This document shows positions 8,215 through 16,287 of a DNA stretch of 39,116 bases, in pieces. Position numbers and translations under genes: made by a program. The stretch is from Acidobacteriota bacterium (GTDB taxonomy: Bacteria; Acidobacteriota; Terriglobia; Terriglobales; SCQP01). Under the pieces are notes generated by a model. That model made no database searches and was not told the origin of the DNA. It was given only the letters and a program-made list of their open reading frames with translations. Position 1 is the first letter of the stretch; every line of letters begins with the position of its first letter. The stretch lies in the NCBI GenBank assembly GCA_027314025.1, contig DAHVCP010000068.1, positions 1-39,116 of the forward strand, written 5' to 3'.

Positions 8215-8220
8215 ATTGTA
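8215..8220 (-). promoter_or_regulatory. -10 box TACAAT directly upstream of nadC
   Basis: On the minus strand TACAAT is followed by 8 bp and then the nadC ATG. It lies in the 18-bp gap after the aldo/keto reductase gene. It would allow an internal, nearly leaderless transcript for nadC-birA-coaX. I see no good -35, and GGAG is also present, so this is tentative. Confidence 0.4.
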
Positions 8221-8224
8221 CGGG

Positions 8225-9193
8225 CTAGATCTCGGCGTAGAAGTTCTTCTCCCAGCGGAAGGGACGGAGTTTGGCCAGCTGATCGGCCGCCAACGGGCCG
8301 TGGTCGGAGGCGGCGGCGTTGGCCTGGGCGTGGGCCGGGGTGCGCATGCCGGGGATGACGGTGGAAACGGCCGGCGAGGACAGGCAGAAGCGCAGCGCCG
8401 TCTCCGGCATCTGCTCGATGGCGATGCCCAAGGCGCGGCTGATGCGGTTGACCCGGTCCCAGACCTGTTCCTTGCGCCCGCCGCCGAAATATTGGTTGCG
8501 GAAGTCGTCGGTCGCGAAAACCGTCTCCGGCTGGATCTTCCCGGTGAGGGCGCCTTCATCGAGCGGCACGCGGGCAATGACGCCGATGTTGTGCTGCCGG
8601 CAGTAGGGCAGCAATTCGTCGTCCGGCGACTGGTCGAAGATGTTGTAAATCACCTGAACCACATCCACCAAGCCGGTGGCCAGGGCGCGGAGCGCGTTGT
8701 TGGGCTGGTGGTCGTTGATCGAGATGCCGATAAAACGCGCCCGTCCCGAGCGGCGGATGGCCTCCACCGTTGCGCGCCATTCGTCTTGCTGCGCCCAGGA
8801 ATCATTCCAGACATGGAACTGGAACAGGTCCATCTCCCGGCCCAGGTTGCGGTAGCTGCGCTCCAGGCATTCCATGACGTAGGCGCGGGGGAACACCTCG
8901 CCCAGGCGGGAATCCGGAGCGGCGGGCCAGATCAGATTCTTGGGCGGCACCTTGCTGGCGATGATCACCTCCGAGGATTGGCCGAAGGCGCGGGCCAGCA
9001 ACTGCTCGCTATGGCCGTCGCCGTAGGCCAGGGCGGTGTCGAAGAAGTTGACCCCGGCGTCGCGGGCCGCCTGCAAGGCGCGGATCGAGGCAGCATCCTC
9101 GGCGCCGATCCATTGCCGTCCGCTGATGCCCCAAGCGCCAAAGCCAATTTCGCTGACCTTCAATCCCGTGCGGCCCAATGTGCGGTAGTGCAT
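8225..9193 (-). CDS. Aldo/keto reductase
   Basis: This 322-residue NAD(P)H-dependent (beta/alpha)8 oxidoreductase acts on carbonyl substrates. The catalytic tetrad is visible: D52 and Y57 in FFDTALAYG, K81 in IIASKV, and H127 in FQFHVW. The opening RTLGRTGLKVSEIGFGAWG and the STVIPGMRTPAHAQANAAA segment (cofactor phosphate site) are typical of the YajO/Tas-like branch. The substrate cannot be told. It sits between a ROK sugar kinase and nadC with gaps of 7 and 18 bp, so it is probably co-transcribed. GGAGG touches the ATG, which is unusually close for a ribosome binding site. Confidence 0.92.
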   Translation of the reverse strand: MHYRTLGRTGLKVSEIGFGAWGISGRQWIGAEDAASIRALQAARDAGVNFFDTALAYGDGHSEQLLARAFGQSSEVIIASKVPPKNLIWPAAPDSRLGEVFPRAYVMECLERSYRNLGREMDLFQFHVWNDSWAQQDEWRATVEAIRRSGRARFIGISINDHQPNNALRALATGLVDVVQVIYNIFDQSPDDELLPYCRQHNIGVIARVPLDEGALTGKIQPETVFATDDFRNQYFGGGRKEQVWDRVNRISRALGIAIEQMPETALRFCLSSPAVSTVIPGMRTPAHAQANAAASDHGPLAADQLAKLRPFRWEKNFYAEI

Positions 9194-9200
9194 CCTCCGA

Positions 9201-10139
9201 TTATGAGGCAGCCCCCGCGGCGGGCAGCGAGCGGGCGCCGGCCAACGCGCCGAGCACTTGCGCCTCGGCGCCGAGGCGGCTGGCGAGAACGCGCACGGGA
9301 AAAAATGGCATCGCGGCGGCCAGGCGGCGGCCCAGTTCGGCGGCGGGCTCGGGGCGGCTGCCGATGCCGCCGCCGAGGATGATGGCCTCCGGATCCAGCA
9401 TGGCGATGGCGCCGCTGAGGCCGACGGCGAGATGGTCCCAAGCGTCCGCTAGGATGCGCGCGGCGCGGGCGTCGCCGCCGGCGGCGGCGGCGAACACCGC
9501 CGGGGCCTGCGCCGCCGCCCGCCCATCCGCGCCGGGCGCGAACTGGCGGCCGATGCCGTACCCGCTGGCGAAGCTTTCCAGGCAGCCGTGCTCGCCGAAG
9601 TCCTGGCCCAGAAATTCGCGGCCGGTGAGGGCGAAGGCGATTTCGCCGGCTTGGCCGCGGGCGCCGCGCCAGAGCCGGCGATCGAGGATCGCCGCGGCGG
9701 AGGTGCCGGTGCCGATGCCGACAAAGATGAAGGAAGCGATCTCCCGGCCCCAGCCTTGCGCCAATTCGCCGAGGGCGGCGGCCTTGACGTCGTTTTCGAT
9801 CCACACCGGCGCGCCCCAGCGGCGGGCCAGACGGTCCCGCAGCGGAATGTCCCGGGCGTCGCCGAACAAATTGGGCAGAACGCTGACCGTGCCGGCGGCG
9901 GAGTTGACGAAACCGGGTACGGCCAGGCCGACGCCGGCCAAGCGGCCCGCGGGCGCCGCCGATTCCGCCTGGCGGCGGAGCTGGTCCCACTGCCGCAACA
10001 GGCTCTCCACCGGATCGGCGGGATCGAGGGGCGACAAGCCGGCGGCGGCGCGGGCGGCGATGGCGCCATCCGTCCCGGCCACGGCGAGGCGGCTGTTCGT
10101 GCCGCCAAGGTCAATACCCACCCAATAATCGTTTGCCAA
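9201..10139 (-). CDS. ROK-family sugar kinase (glucokinase-like)
   Basis: This protein of about 312 residues has an ASKHA kinase fold. The ATP phosphate motif WVGIDLGGTNSR lies at the N-terminus, AGVGLAVPGFVN next, and IENDVKAAALGE holds the catalytic Asp of the ROK signature (END). FIFVGIGTGTSAAAI and EHGCLESFASG follow; the latter replaces the full CxCGxxGCxE zinc motif, since only one cysteine of that motif is seen here. ILGGGIGS is in the C-terminal half. There is no HTH domain, so it is a kinase rather than a NagC-like repressor. I chose the TTG at 10139 because AGAAAGG lies 8 bp upstream. The sugar may be glucose, but this is unproven. Confidence 0.85.
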   Translation of the reverse strand: MANDYWVGIDLGGTNSRLAVAGTDGAIAARAAAGLSPLDPADPVESLLRQWDQLRRQAESAAPAGRLAGVGLAVPGFVNSAAGTVSVLPNLFGDARDIPLRDRLARRWGAPVWIENDVKAAALGELAQGWGREIASFIFVGIGTGTSAAAILDRRLWRGARGQAGEIAFALTGREFLGQDFGEHGCLESFASGYGIGRQFAPGADGRAAAQAPAVFAAAAGGDARAARILADAWDHLAVGLSGAIAMLDPEAIILGGGIGSRPEPAAELGRRLAAAMPFFPVRVLASRLGAEAQVLGALAGARSLPAAGAAS

Positions 10140-10331
10140 CGTCCGACCCTTTCTTCCCTTTTTGCCGCCGAGCTTGCCGCGCCGGCCCCTGCCCAAATCC
10201 CACCACGGCCGTCAAGAGGCCCGCGCCACGCCACCATGCACCCCTTCCGGCCGCTTCCCCGATGGTAAGTTAAAGGCAATGGGCGGCGCTGATCCCGTCG
10301 GCCCGCCGCCAACCCAGCCGCTCCGTTTCCT

Positions 10332-12122
10332 ATGCTCCGCCTTCCGTCCCGCCCCAATCATCGCGCCTGGCTAGGAATGTTGGCGTTGCCGGTGGTGTTG
10401 GGCCTGGCCCTGCTGGCGCAACGGCCGCGGCAGCGGCGTCATCCCAAACCGCTGCCCGTCAGCCAAATCCCGCCGGTGGATTTCGTGAACATCGCCAAGC
10501 CGGCGGGACTGATGATGCTGGACGTCTACGGCGGTGACAAAAAGAAGGATTACATCATCGAGACCACCGGCAACGGCGCCGTGGTCTTCGACTACAACAA
10601 CGACGGCTGGCCGGATATTTATCTGCCCAATGGCTCGACGGTCCAGGGCTTCCCCAAGGGGCAGGCGCCGATCGGACGCCTGTACCGCAACAATCGCAAC
10701 GGAACCTTCACCGACGTCACCAAGCAGGCGGGGCTGTGGGGCCATCCCGGCTGGGGGCAAGGCGCCTGCGTCGGCGACTACAACAACGACGGCTATTTGG
10801 ACCTGTATGTGACCTACTGGGGCCACAACGTCCTCTACCGCAATAACGGCAACGGCACGTTTACGGACGTGACCAAGCAGGCCGGGCTGTACACCCAGAA
10901 AAAGCATTGGAGCACCGGCTGCGCCTTCACCGATTACAACCATAGCGGCTACGCCAGCATTTTCGTGGCGCGCTACGTGGATTTCCATTACCACCGCGTG
11001 CCCAAGCCGGGGCAAGGGCCCTGGTGCCAATGGAAAGGCATCCCGGTGATGTGCGGGCCGCGAGGGTTGCCCGGCACGACGAACGCCCTGTACCGCAACA
11101 ACGGCAACGGCACCTTCACCAACGTCACCAAGGCGGCGGGCGTCAATCATCCGCACGGCTATTACGGCTTCACGCCGCTGACCGGCGACTACACCCATGA
11201 CGGCTGGGACGACATTTACGTCAGCGACGATTCCACGCCCAACATCCTGTACCACAACAACCGCAACGGCACCTTCACCGACGTCGCCACCATGGCGGGA
11301 GTAGCCTTCAACGGCGACGGCGCCGAACAGGCGGGCATGGGAGTGTCGGCGGGAGATTATCTGCGCAACGGCAACTTGGATATCGTCAAGACAAATTTTT
11401 CCGACGATACGCCGACGCTCTACCGCAACGAAAGCGACGGCGCCTTCGACGACGTGACCTATCAGGCGGGCTTGGGGAACGTCACCAAATGGCTGGGCTG
11501 GGGCGTGGCGTTTTTGGATTATGACAACAGCGGCTGGCCGGGCATCTTCATCAACAACGGCATGGTGTATCCGGAGGTGGACGGCAAGGGATTGGGCACC
11601 ACCTACCGGCAGCCGAAGGAACTGTATTACAACCTCCACGACGGCAAATTCGCCAACATCACCGCCCGGGCGGGAAGCACGCTCGCCCATCCCATGTCGG
11701 CGCGCGGTTTGGCGGTAGGCGACCTATTCAACGACGGCCATTTGGAGGTGGTGGTCAACAACATGAACCAGCGCCCGTCGCTGTACGAAAATCTGGGGCC
11801 GGTCGGCAATTTCGTCAACCTGCATCTGATCGGCGTCAAATCCAACCGCGCGGCGCTGGGGGCGGAGCTGATGCTGTACCAGGACGGGCTGAAGACCATG
11901 AAGGAAGTGCGCAGCGGCGGCAGCTTCATCTCGCAGAGCGACCTGCGCATCCAGTTCGGCCTGGGCAAGGACAAAACGGCGCGGAAGATCGTGATTCATT
12001 GGCCCAGCGGGATCGTGGACACGCTGCGCAACCTGCCCGCCAACCGGTTTTACACCATCTACGAAGGCAAGGGCGTCATCCCGTCGCTGACCCGCGGCAT
12101 CGGGCTGAAGCCGCTGCATTGA
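10332..12122 (+). CDS. Secreted CRTAC1-like FG-GAP / ASPIC-UnbV protein
   Basis: This 596-residue exported protein has an N-terminal hydrophobic segment (residues 14-30, WLGMLALPVVLGLALLA). It then carries about seven FG-GAP-type blades with Ca-binding motifs such as DYNNDGWPD, GDYNNDGYLD and GDYTHDGWDD, several paired with LYRNNGNGTFTDVT. The blades should form a beta-propeller. The C-terminus has the ASPIC/UnbV signature: GAELMLYQDG, EVRSGGSFISQSD and FGLGKDKTARKIVIHWPSG. Such proteins are surface or periplasmic and of unknown activity. Two later blades have weakened Ca sites (DYNHSGYAS, DYDNSGWPG). The gene is divergent from the ROK kinase, with 190 bp between, and its ATG lacks a clear ribosome binding site. 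Confidence 0.9.
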   Translation: MLRLPSRPNHRAWLGMLALPVVLGLALLAQRPRQRRHPKPLPVSQIPPVDFVNIAKPAGLMMLDVYGGDKKKDYIIETTGNGAVVFDYNNDGWPDIYLPNGSTVQGFPKGQAPIGRLYRNNRNGTFTDVTKQAGLWGHPGWGQGACVGDYNNDGYLDLYVTYWGHNVLYRNNGNGTFTDVTKQAGLYTQKKHWSTGCAFTDYNHSGYASIFVARYVDFHYHRVPKPGQGPWCQWKGIPVMCGPRGLPGTTNALYRNNGNGTFTNVTKAAGVNHPHGYYGFTPLTGDYTHDGWDDIYVSDDSTPNILYHNNRNGTFTDVATMAGVAFNGDGAEQAGMGVSAGDYLRNGNLDIVKTNFSDDTPTLYRNESDGAFDDVTYQAGLGNVTKWLGWGVAFLDYDNSGWPGIFINNGMVYPEVDGKGLGTTYRQPKELYYNLHDGKFANITARAGSTLAHPMSARGLAVGDLFNDGHLEVVVNNMNQRPSLYENLGPVGNFVNLHLIGVKSNRAALGAELMLYQDGLKTMKEVRSGGSFISQSDLRIQFGLGKDKTARKIVIHWPSGIVDTLRNLPANRFYTIYEGKGVIPSLTRGIGLKPLH

Positions 12123-12128
12123 GGCCGG

Positions 12129-12134
12129 TATACT
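12129..12134 (+). promoter_or_regulatory. -10 box TATACT upstream of the ABC-F gene
   Basis: TATACT lies 42 bp before the ABC-F ATG and a few bases after the CRTAC1 stop. The -35 region (TGAAGC, 12106-12111, spacer 17) is poor. It suggests separate transcription of the ABC-F gene. Confidence 0.4.
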
Positions 12135-12176
12135 GAGACAAGCACGCGGCGGACGTTCCCCGCGGCGATTCCCGAC

Positions 12177-14114
12177 ATGATTCAACTCACCGGGGCCGCC
12201 AAGCATTTTGGCGACCGCACCTTATTTGCCAATGCCGACTGGCTGCTCGGCGACCAAGACCGGGTCGGGCTGGTGGGCGCCAACGGCAGCGGCAAGACCA
12301 CGCTGCTGAAAATCCTCGCCGGCCTGGAGCCGCTGGACGCCGGCGGCATCGTCCAGACCAAGCGCCAGACGGTCGGGTATTTGCCGCAGGAGGGGCTGAC
12401 GGCGGCGGGAAAGACCCTGCTGGAGGAATGCCGCACGGTCTTCGGCCATCTGTGGGACATGGAGCGGGAGCTGCGCGCCTTGGAGCCGCGGCTGGCCAAC
12501 GTCCAGGGCGAGGATGCGGCCGCCGTGCAGGAGCGCTACGCCCAACTGCAGCACGCGTTTTTGGTGGGCGGCGGCTTTGAGGTGGACGCGCGCATCGGCG
12601 TGGTGCTAGCCGGCCTCGGCTTCCCGCCCGAGCAGCTGAACTGGCCCTGCGAGGCGTTCAGCGGCGGCTGGCAGATGCGCATCGCGCTGGCCAAGCTGCT
12701 GTTGGCGGAACCGGAAGTCCTGCTGCTGGACGAGCCCACCAACCACCTCGATTTGGAAGCGCGCAACTGGCTGGAGGAGTTCCTGCGGCGCTATCCGCAC
12801 GCCTGCGTGCTGGTTTCCCACGACCGGTATTTTCTGGACGCCGTGGTGGAACGCATCGTCGAGCTGGCGCATGGCCGGCTGACGCTGTATCACGCCAACT
12901 ATACGAAATACATCGTGCAGCGGGATCAGCGCCTGGAGCAGTTGCGGGCGGCGGAGCGCAATCAGCGGGACCGCCGGGAGCAGCTCGAGGTGTTCATCAA
13001 CCGCTTTCGCTATTCCGCCACCAAGGCCAAGCAGGTGCAGAGCCGGATCAAGGAACTGGAGCGGATGGAAGTGATCGAAATCCCGCCGGTAGAGCCGGTG
13101 ATTCACTTCCGCTTTCCCCAGCCCAAGCCCAGCGGGCGGCGGGTGCTGGAACTGCGGGGCGTGGCCAAAAGCTATGGGGAGAAGCAAGTATTCCGCGGCG
13201 TCAATTTCATTCTGGAGCGGGGAGACCGGGTGGTGTTGGTAGGGCACAACGGCGCGGGCAAGAGCACGCTGATGCGGGTGATGGCGGGCCAGGACCAGCC
13301 CACCGAGGGCGAACGCATCGTCGGCCATGAGGTTTCGATGGACCTGTTCGCCCAGGACCAATATAAGGTCCTGGATCCGGAAGCCCGCATGCTGGACGAT
13401 CTGACCGCCATCAGCCCCGTGCTGATGGGCCCGCAACTGCGCTCCATGCTGGGCTGCTTTTTGTTCAGCGGCGACGACGTTTTCAAAAAGATCGGCGTGT
13501 TGAGCGGCGGCGAGCGCAACCGGTACGCGCTGGCGCGGTTGCTGTTGCAGCCCTCCAACCTGCTGCTGCTGGACGAGCCCACCAACCACCTGGACCTGCG
13601 CGCCAAGGACGTCTTGTTGGAGTCGCTGCAAGCCTACACCGGCACGCTCGTCTTCGTCTCCCACGACCGCTACTTCATTGACGGCTTGGCCAACCGCGTG
13701 GTCGAAGTCGCCGACGGCGGTATCAGCGTTTACGACGGCAATTACGAGGATTATCTGTACCGCAAGGAGCACGGCGGCGCGGCGCCGGCGGAAACACCGC
13801 AAGCTCCGGCCGCGGCGCCGGCGGCCAAGCCCAAAGCGGCGGCGGCCAACGCAGACCACGCGAAGCGGCGGCTGAATCCGCAAAAGCGGGAGATGATCGA
13901 GCAGGCTGTGAAGGGACTGGAAGAGGACATCAGCCGCGTGGAAGCGGAGCTGAGCATGCTGGAAGGCGCCATGGCGCGGCATGAGACCTTCCGCGACCCG
14001 AGCAAAGCCCAGTCCACCGTGGCGCGGTACGAAGAGCAAAAAGAGAAGCGCGCCAAGCTGTACTCCGAGTGGGAAAAGAAATCGGCCCTGCTGGAAGAAG
14101 CGGCGGCGCAGTAG
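12177..14114 (+). CDS. ABC-F family ATPase, Uup/EttA-type
   Basis: This 645-residue cytoplasmic protein has two fused ABC domains and no membrane segment, as in ribosome-associated ABC-F factors. Domain 1: Walker A GANGSGKT (34-41), signature FSGGWQMR (161-168), Walker B LLLDEPTNHLD (182-192). The linker 260-300 includes RYSATKAKQVQSRIKELERM, the segment that reaches the ribosomal P-site tRNA in family members. Domain 2: Walker A GHNGAGKS (356-363), signature LSGGERNR (442-449), Walker B LLLDEPTNHLD (463-473). After residue 530 come an Ala/Pro-rich tether and a C-terminal coiled coil (about 565-640), which points to Uup. The C-terminal coiled coil of Uup is known to bind DNA. The exact subfamily needs a phylogeny. 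Confidence 0.93.
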   Translation: MIQLTGAAKHFGDRTLFANADWLLGDQDRVGLVGANGSGKTTLLKILAGLEPLDAGGIVQTKRQTVGYLPQEGLTAAGKTLLEECRTVFGHLWDMERELRALEPRLANVQGEDAAAVQERYAQLQHAFLVGGGFEVDARIGVVLAGLGFPPEQLNWPCEAFSGGWQMRIALAKLLLAEPEVLLLDEPTNHLDLEARNWLEEFLRRYPHACVLVSHDRYFLDAVVERIVELAHGRLTLYHANYTKYIVQRDQRLEQLRAAERNQRDRREQLEVFINRFRYSATKAKQVQSRIKELERMEVIEIPPVEPVIHFRFPQPKPSGRRVLELRGVAKSYGEKQVFRGVNFILERGDRVVLVGHNGAGKSTLMRVMAGQDQPTEGERIVGHEVSMDLFAQDQYKVLDPEARMLDDLTAISPVLMGPQLRSMLGCFLFSGDDVFKKIGVLSGGERNRYALARLLLQPSNLLLLDEPTNHLDLRAKDVLLESLQAYTGTLVFVSHDRYFIDGLANRVVEVADGGISVYDGNYEDYLYRKEHGGAAPAETPQAPAAAPAAKPKAAAANADHAKRRLNPQKREMIEQAVKGLEEDISRVEAELSMLEGAMARHETFRDPSKAQSTVARYEEQKEKRAKLYSEWEKKSALLEEAAAQ

Positions 14115-14296
14115 GAGCGGGCGCCGGCGCGGCGCGGCCAAGCGCCGCGGGCCGGGCCGGCCGGGCAGGAGGAGCCGAGCTGCGGCACAATGGGGTTCGT
14201 GCAGCGGCGGCGGCGAACCAGCTCCGCCAAGCGCGGCCCCGGCAAACACAGTCCCGCCAGACTACCTGCGGCGCTTCCCAAGAAAGTTCAACCCGA

Positions 14297-15409
14297 ATGC
14301 CCCCCTCCGAACCCTCCCCTTCCCTGCCCGATCTGCGGCCCGCGGCGGAGTGCCGCTGGGACTTGGTGGCGCTGGGCGAAGTGATGCTGCGCTTCGATCC
14401 CGGGCCGCGGCGGGTGTGGACGGCGCGCAGCTTTGAGGTCAGCGAGGGCGGCGGGGAATATAACGTAGCCCGCGGGCTGCGCCGCTGTTTCCGCCAGCGG
14501 ACGGCGATCGTCACCGCGCTGGCGGACAATCCCGTGGGGCGGCTGGTCGAGGATCTGATGCTGCAAGGCGGGGTGGATCTTGCGCTCTTGCGCTGGGTGC
14601 CCTATGACGGCGTCGGCCGGGCGGCGCGCAATGGGCTGAACTTCACCGAACGCGGCTTTGGCCTGCGCCCGGCGCTGGGCTGCTCCGACCGCGGACACAC
14701 GGCGGTGTCGCAGCTCCGGCCAGGGGAGATTGACTGGGATGAGGTGTTCGGCCGCCGGCGGGCGCGGTGGTTCCATACCGGCGGCATCTTCGCGGCGCTG
14801 TCGGATTCCACCGCCGCGGTGGCGCAGGAAGCGATGCGGGCGGCGCGGCGGCATGGGACGGTGGTCTCCTATGATCTCAATTACCGGGAGTCGTTGTGGC
14901 GGACGCACGGCGGCCAGGCGCGCGCGCGGGAGGTGAATCGCGCGCTGGCGCCGCTGGCGCACGTGATGCTGGGCAATGAGGAAGACTTCACCGCCGCGCT
15001 CGGCCTGCCCGGCTGGGACGAGGCGAAAGGGCGGGCGGAGGCGGAGACCTGCCGCGCGGTGTTGCTAGCGGCGGCGGCGGTGTTCGGCTTTCCCGTGGCG
15101 GCGACGACGCTGCGCACGGCGCACACCGCGACGCGCAACGATTGGGGCGCGATCTGCCTTTGCGGCGGGCAGTGGCATGAGGCGGAGGTGCGGCCGGGAC
15201 TGGAGATTTATGACCGCGTCGGCGGCGGCGATTCCTTCGCCTCGGGATTGATCTACGGCTTCCTGTCCGGCCAGGGAGCGCAGTGGGCGGTGGAATGCGG
15301 CGCGGCGCACGGCGCCTTGGCCATGACCACCCCGGGCGACACCAGCATGTCGACGCTGGAAGAGGTGACGCGCGCGATGCGCGGTGTCAGCGCGCGGATT
15401 GCCCGCTGA
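14297..15409 (+). CDS. kdgK: 2-keto-3-deoxygluconate kinase (PfkB family)
   Basis: This 370-residue ribokinase-like protein shows LVALGEVMLRFDPG (23-36), the substrate-binding EGGGEYNVARGL (50-61) and the signature DRVGGGDSFASGL (306-318) with catalytic D312. The EYNVARGL and FTERGFGLRP motifs are those of KDG kinases rather than fructokinases. It would phosphorylate 2-keto-3-deoxygluconate to KDPG. KDPG aldolase follows 24 bp downstream, which supports the call. The ATG at 14297 was chosen; the frame opens further upstream but would overlap the ABC-F end with low-complexity sequence. AAGAAAG sits 10 bp upstream. The 180 bp before the start are GC-rich inverted repeats with no other gene. With the GH67 gene it fits hexuronate catabolism. 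Confidence 0.88.
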   Translation: MPPSEPSPSLPDLRPAAECRWDLVALGEVMLRFDPGPRRVWTARSFEVSEGGGEYNVARGLRRCFRQRTAIVTALADNPVGRLVEDLMLQGGVDLALLRWVPYDGVGRAARNGLNFTERGFGLRPALGCSDRGHTAVSQLRPGEIDWDEVFGRRRARWFHTGGIFAALSDSTAAVAQEAMRAARRHGTVVSYDLNYRESLWRTHGGQARAREVNRALAPLAHVMLGNEEDFTAALGLPGWDEAKGRAEAETCRAVLLAAAAVFGFPVAATTLRTAHTATRNDWGAICLCGGQWHEAEVRPGLEIYDRVGGGDSFASGLIYGFLSGQGAQWAVECGAAHGALAMTTPGDTSMSTLEEVTRAMRGVSARIAR

Positions 15410-15433
15410 GGGCGGGCGGCAGAGGGCGAATGA

Positions 15434-16090
15434 ATGAAGAAGGCTGAGGTCAAGGAACGCATTGCGGCCGCCGGCGTGATTCCGGTCATCCGCGCCGGCA
15501 GCACGGCGGAGGCGATGCAGGCGGCGGAGGCGGTGGCGGCGGGCGGCATCCCGGTGGTGGAGATCACCATGACCGTGCCCGGAGCACTCGATGCAATCGC
15601 CGCGCTGCGGCGGCAGATGGGCCCGGCGGTTACGGTGGGCGCCGGCACGGTGCTGGAAGCCGACGCCGCGCGGCGCTGCCTGGCGGCGGGCGCGGAGTTC
15701 CTGGTAAGCCCAGGGCTGGATGTGGCCACCATCGCCGCGGCGCGGCAAGCCGGCTGCCTGATGCTGGCCGGTGCGCTGACGCCAAGCGAAATTCTGGCCG
15801 CCTGGCGGGCGGGCAGCGACCTGGTCAAAGTGTTCCCCTGCGGCAGCATGGGAGGGCCCAGCTACGTCAAGGCTTTGCGTGGGCCGTTGCCCCAAATCCC
15901 CCTGGTGCCGACCGGCGGGGTCAAACTCGACAACGTGGCGGCCTATCGCGCGGCTGGGGCAGTGGCTGTTGGGGTGGGCGGCGAGTTGATCCCGGCGGCG
16001 GCATTGCGCGCCGGCCGGAGCGAAGAGATTACCGCCTTGGCGCGGCAGTTTCGGGCGGCTTGGGGACCGCCGGTCGAACCCGCTGTCTAA
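15434..16090 (+). CDS. eda: KDPG aldolase (2-dehydro-3-deoxy-phosphogluconate aldolase)
   Basis: This 218-residue class I aldolase splits KDPG into pyruvate and glyceraldehyde-3-phosphate. IPVIRAG carries R20. VVEITMTVPGAL (41-52) holds the catalytic E43. VGAGTVL (68-74) and FLVSPG (89-94) follow, and LVKVFPC (130-136) contains the Schiff-base lysine K132. PTGGVKLDN is the phosphate loop. Length and motif spacing match the Eda family. The ATG at 15434 has AGAGGG upstream. It is the second gene of a kdgK-eda pair, so KDG from uronates or galactonate is the likely feed. Confidence 0.94.
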   Translation: MKKAEVKERIAAAGVIPVIRAGSTAEAMQAAEAVAAGGIPVVEITMTVPGALDAIAALRRQMGPAVTVGAGTVLEADAARRCLAAGAEFLVSPGLDVATIAAARQAGCLMLAGALTPSEILAAWRAGSDLVKVFPCGSMGGPSYVKALRGPLPQIPLVPTGGVKLDNVAAYRAAGAVAVGVGGELIPAAALRAGRSEEITALARQFRAAWGPPVEPAV

Positions 16091-16093
16091 GGC

Positions 16094-16122
16094 CGGCGTG
16101 AGCGGCAATCGCGCTCACCGGG
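16094..16122 (+). terminator. Possible terminator after eda
   Basis: GTGAGCG and CGCTCAC form a 7-bp stem around a 7-nt loop, extended by partly paired CCGG on both sides. The following TCTCATTCTT is only moderately T-rich, so efficiency is doubtful. Confidence 0.35.
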
Positions 16123-16198
16123 GTCTCATTCTTAGCCCCTGCGAAAATAGAAATCGTTGATTTACAGCGACTTGGCTCCGCCGTACCGGCCAAAAAAC

Positions 16199-16287
16199 GA
16201 GACGGGCCCCAGCGCCGTGCAGGCTCCCGCTGGGCCGGCGGTACGCGGGGCGCCCCGCCGTGGGCGGCTGGGGCCCGCGCCTATCAT
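16199..16287 (-). repeat. Family A repeat copy A4, abutting the queA stop
   Basis: On the minus strand the copy reads ATGATAGGCGCGGGCCCCAG and continues CCGCCCACGGCGGGGCGCCC. It shares the head with A2 and the second stem with A9. The head overlaps the end of queA, so the TGA stop (16286-16284), followed at once by TAG, lies within the conserved repeat edge. Confidence 0.7.

Noticed and set aside
14069-14296. N-terminal extension of kdgK overlapping the ABC-F end
   Set aside because: It is low-complexity Gly/Ala/Arg sequence; the PfkB fold begins after the ATG at 14297.
16091-16198. tRNA or small RNA gene after eda
   Set aside because: No cloverleaf, T-loop or CCA end could be found; the region has only a weak terminator-like stem.
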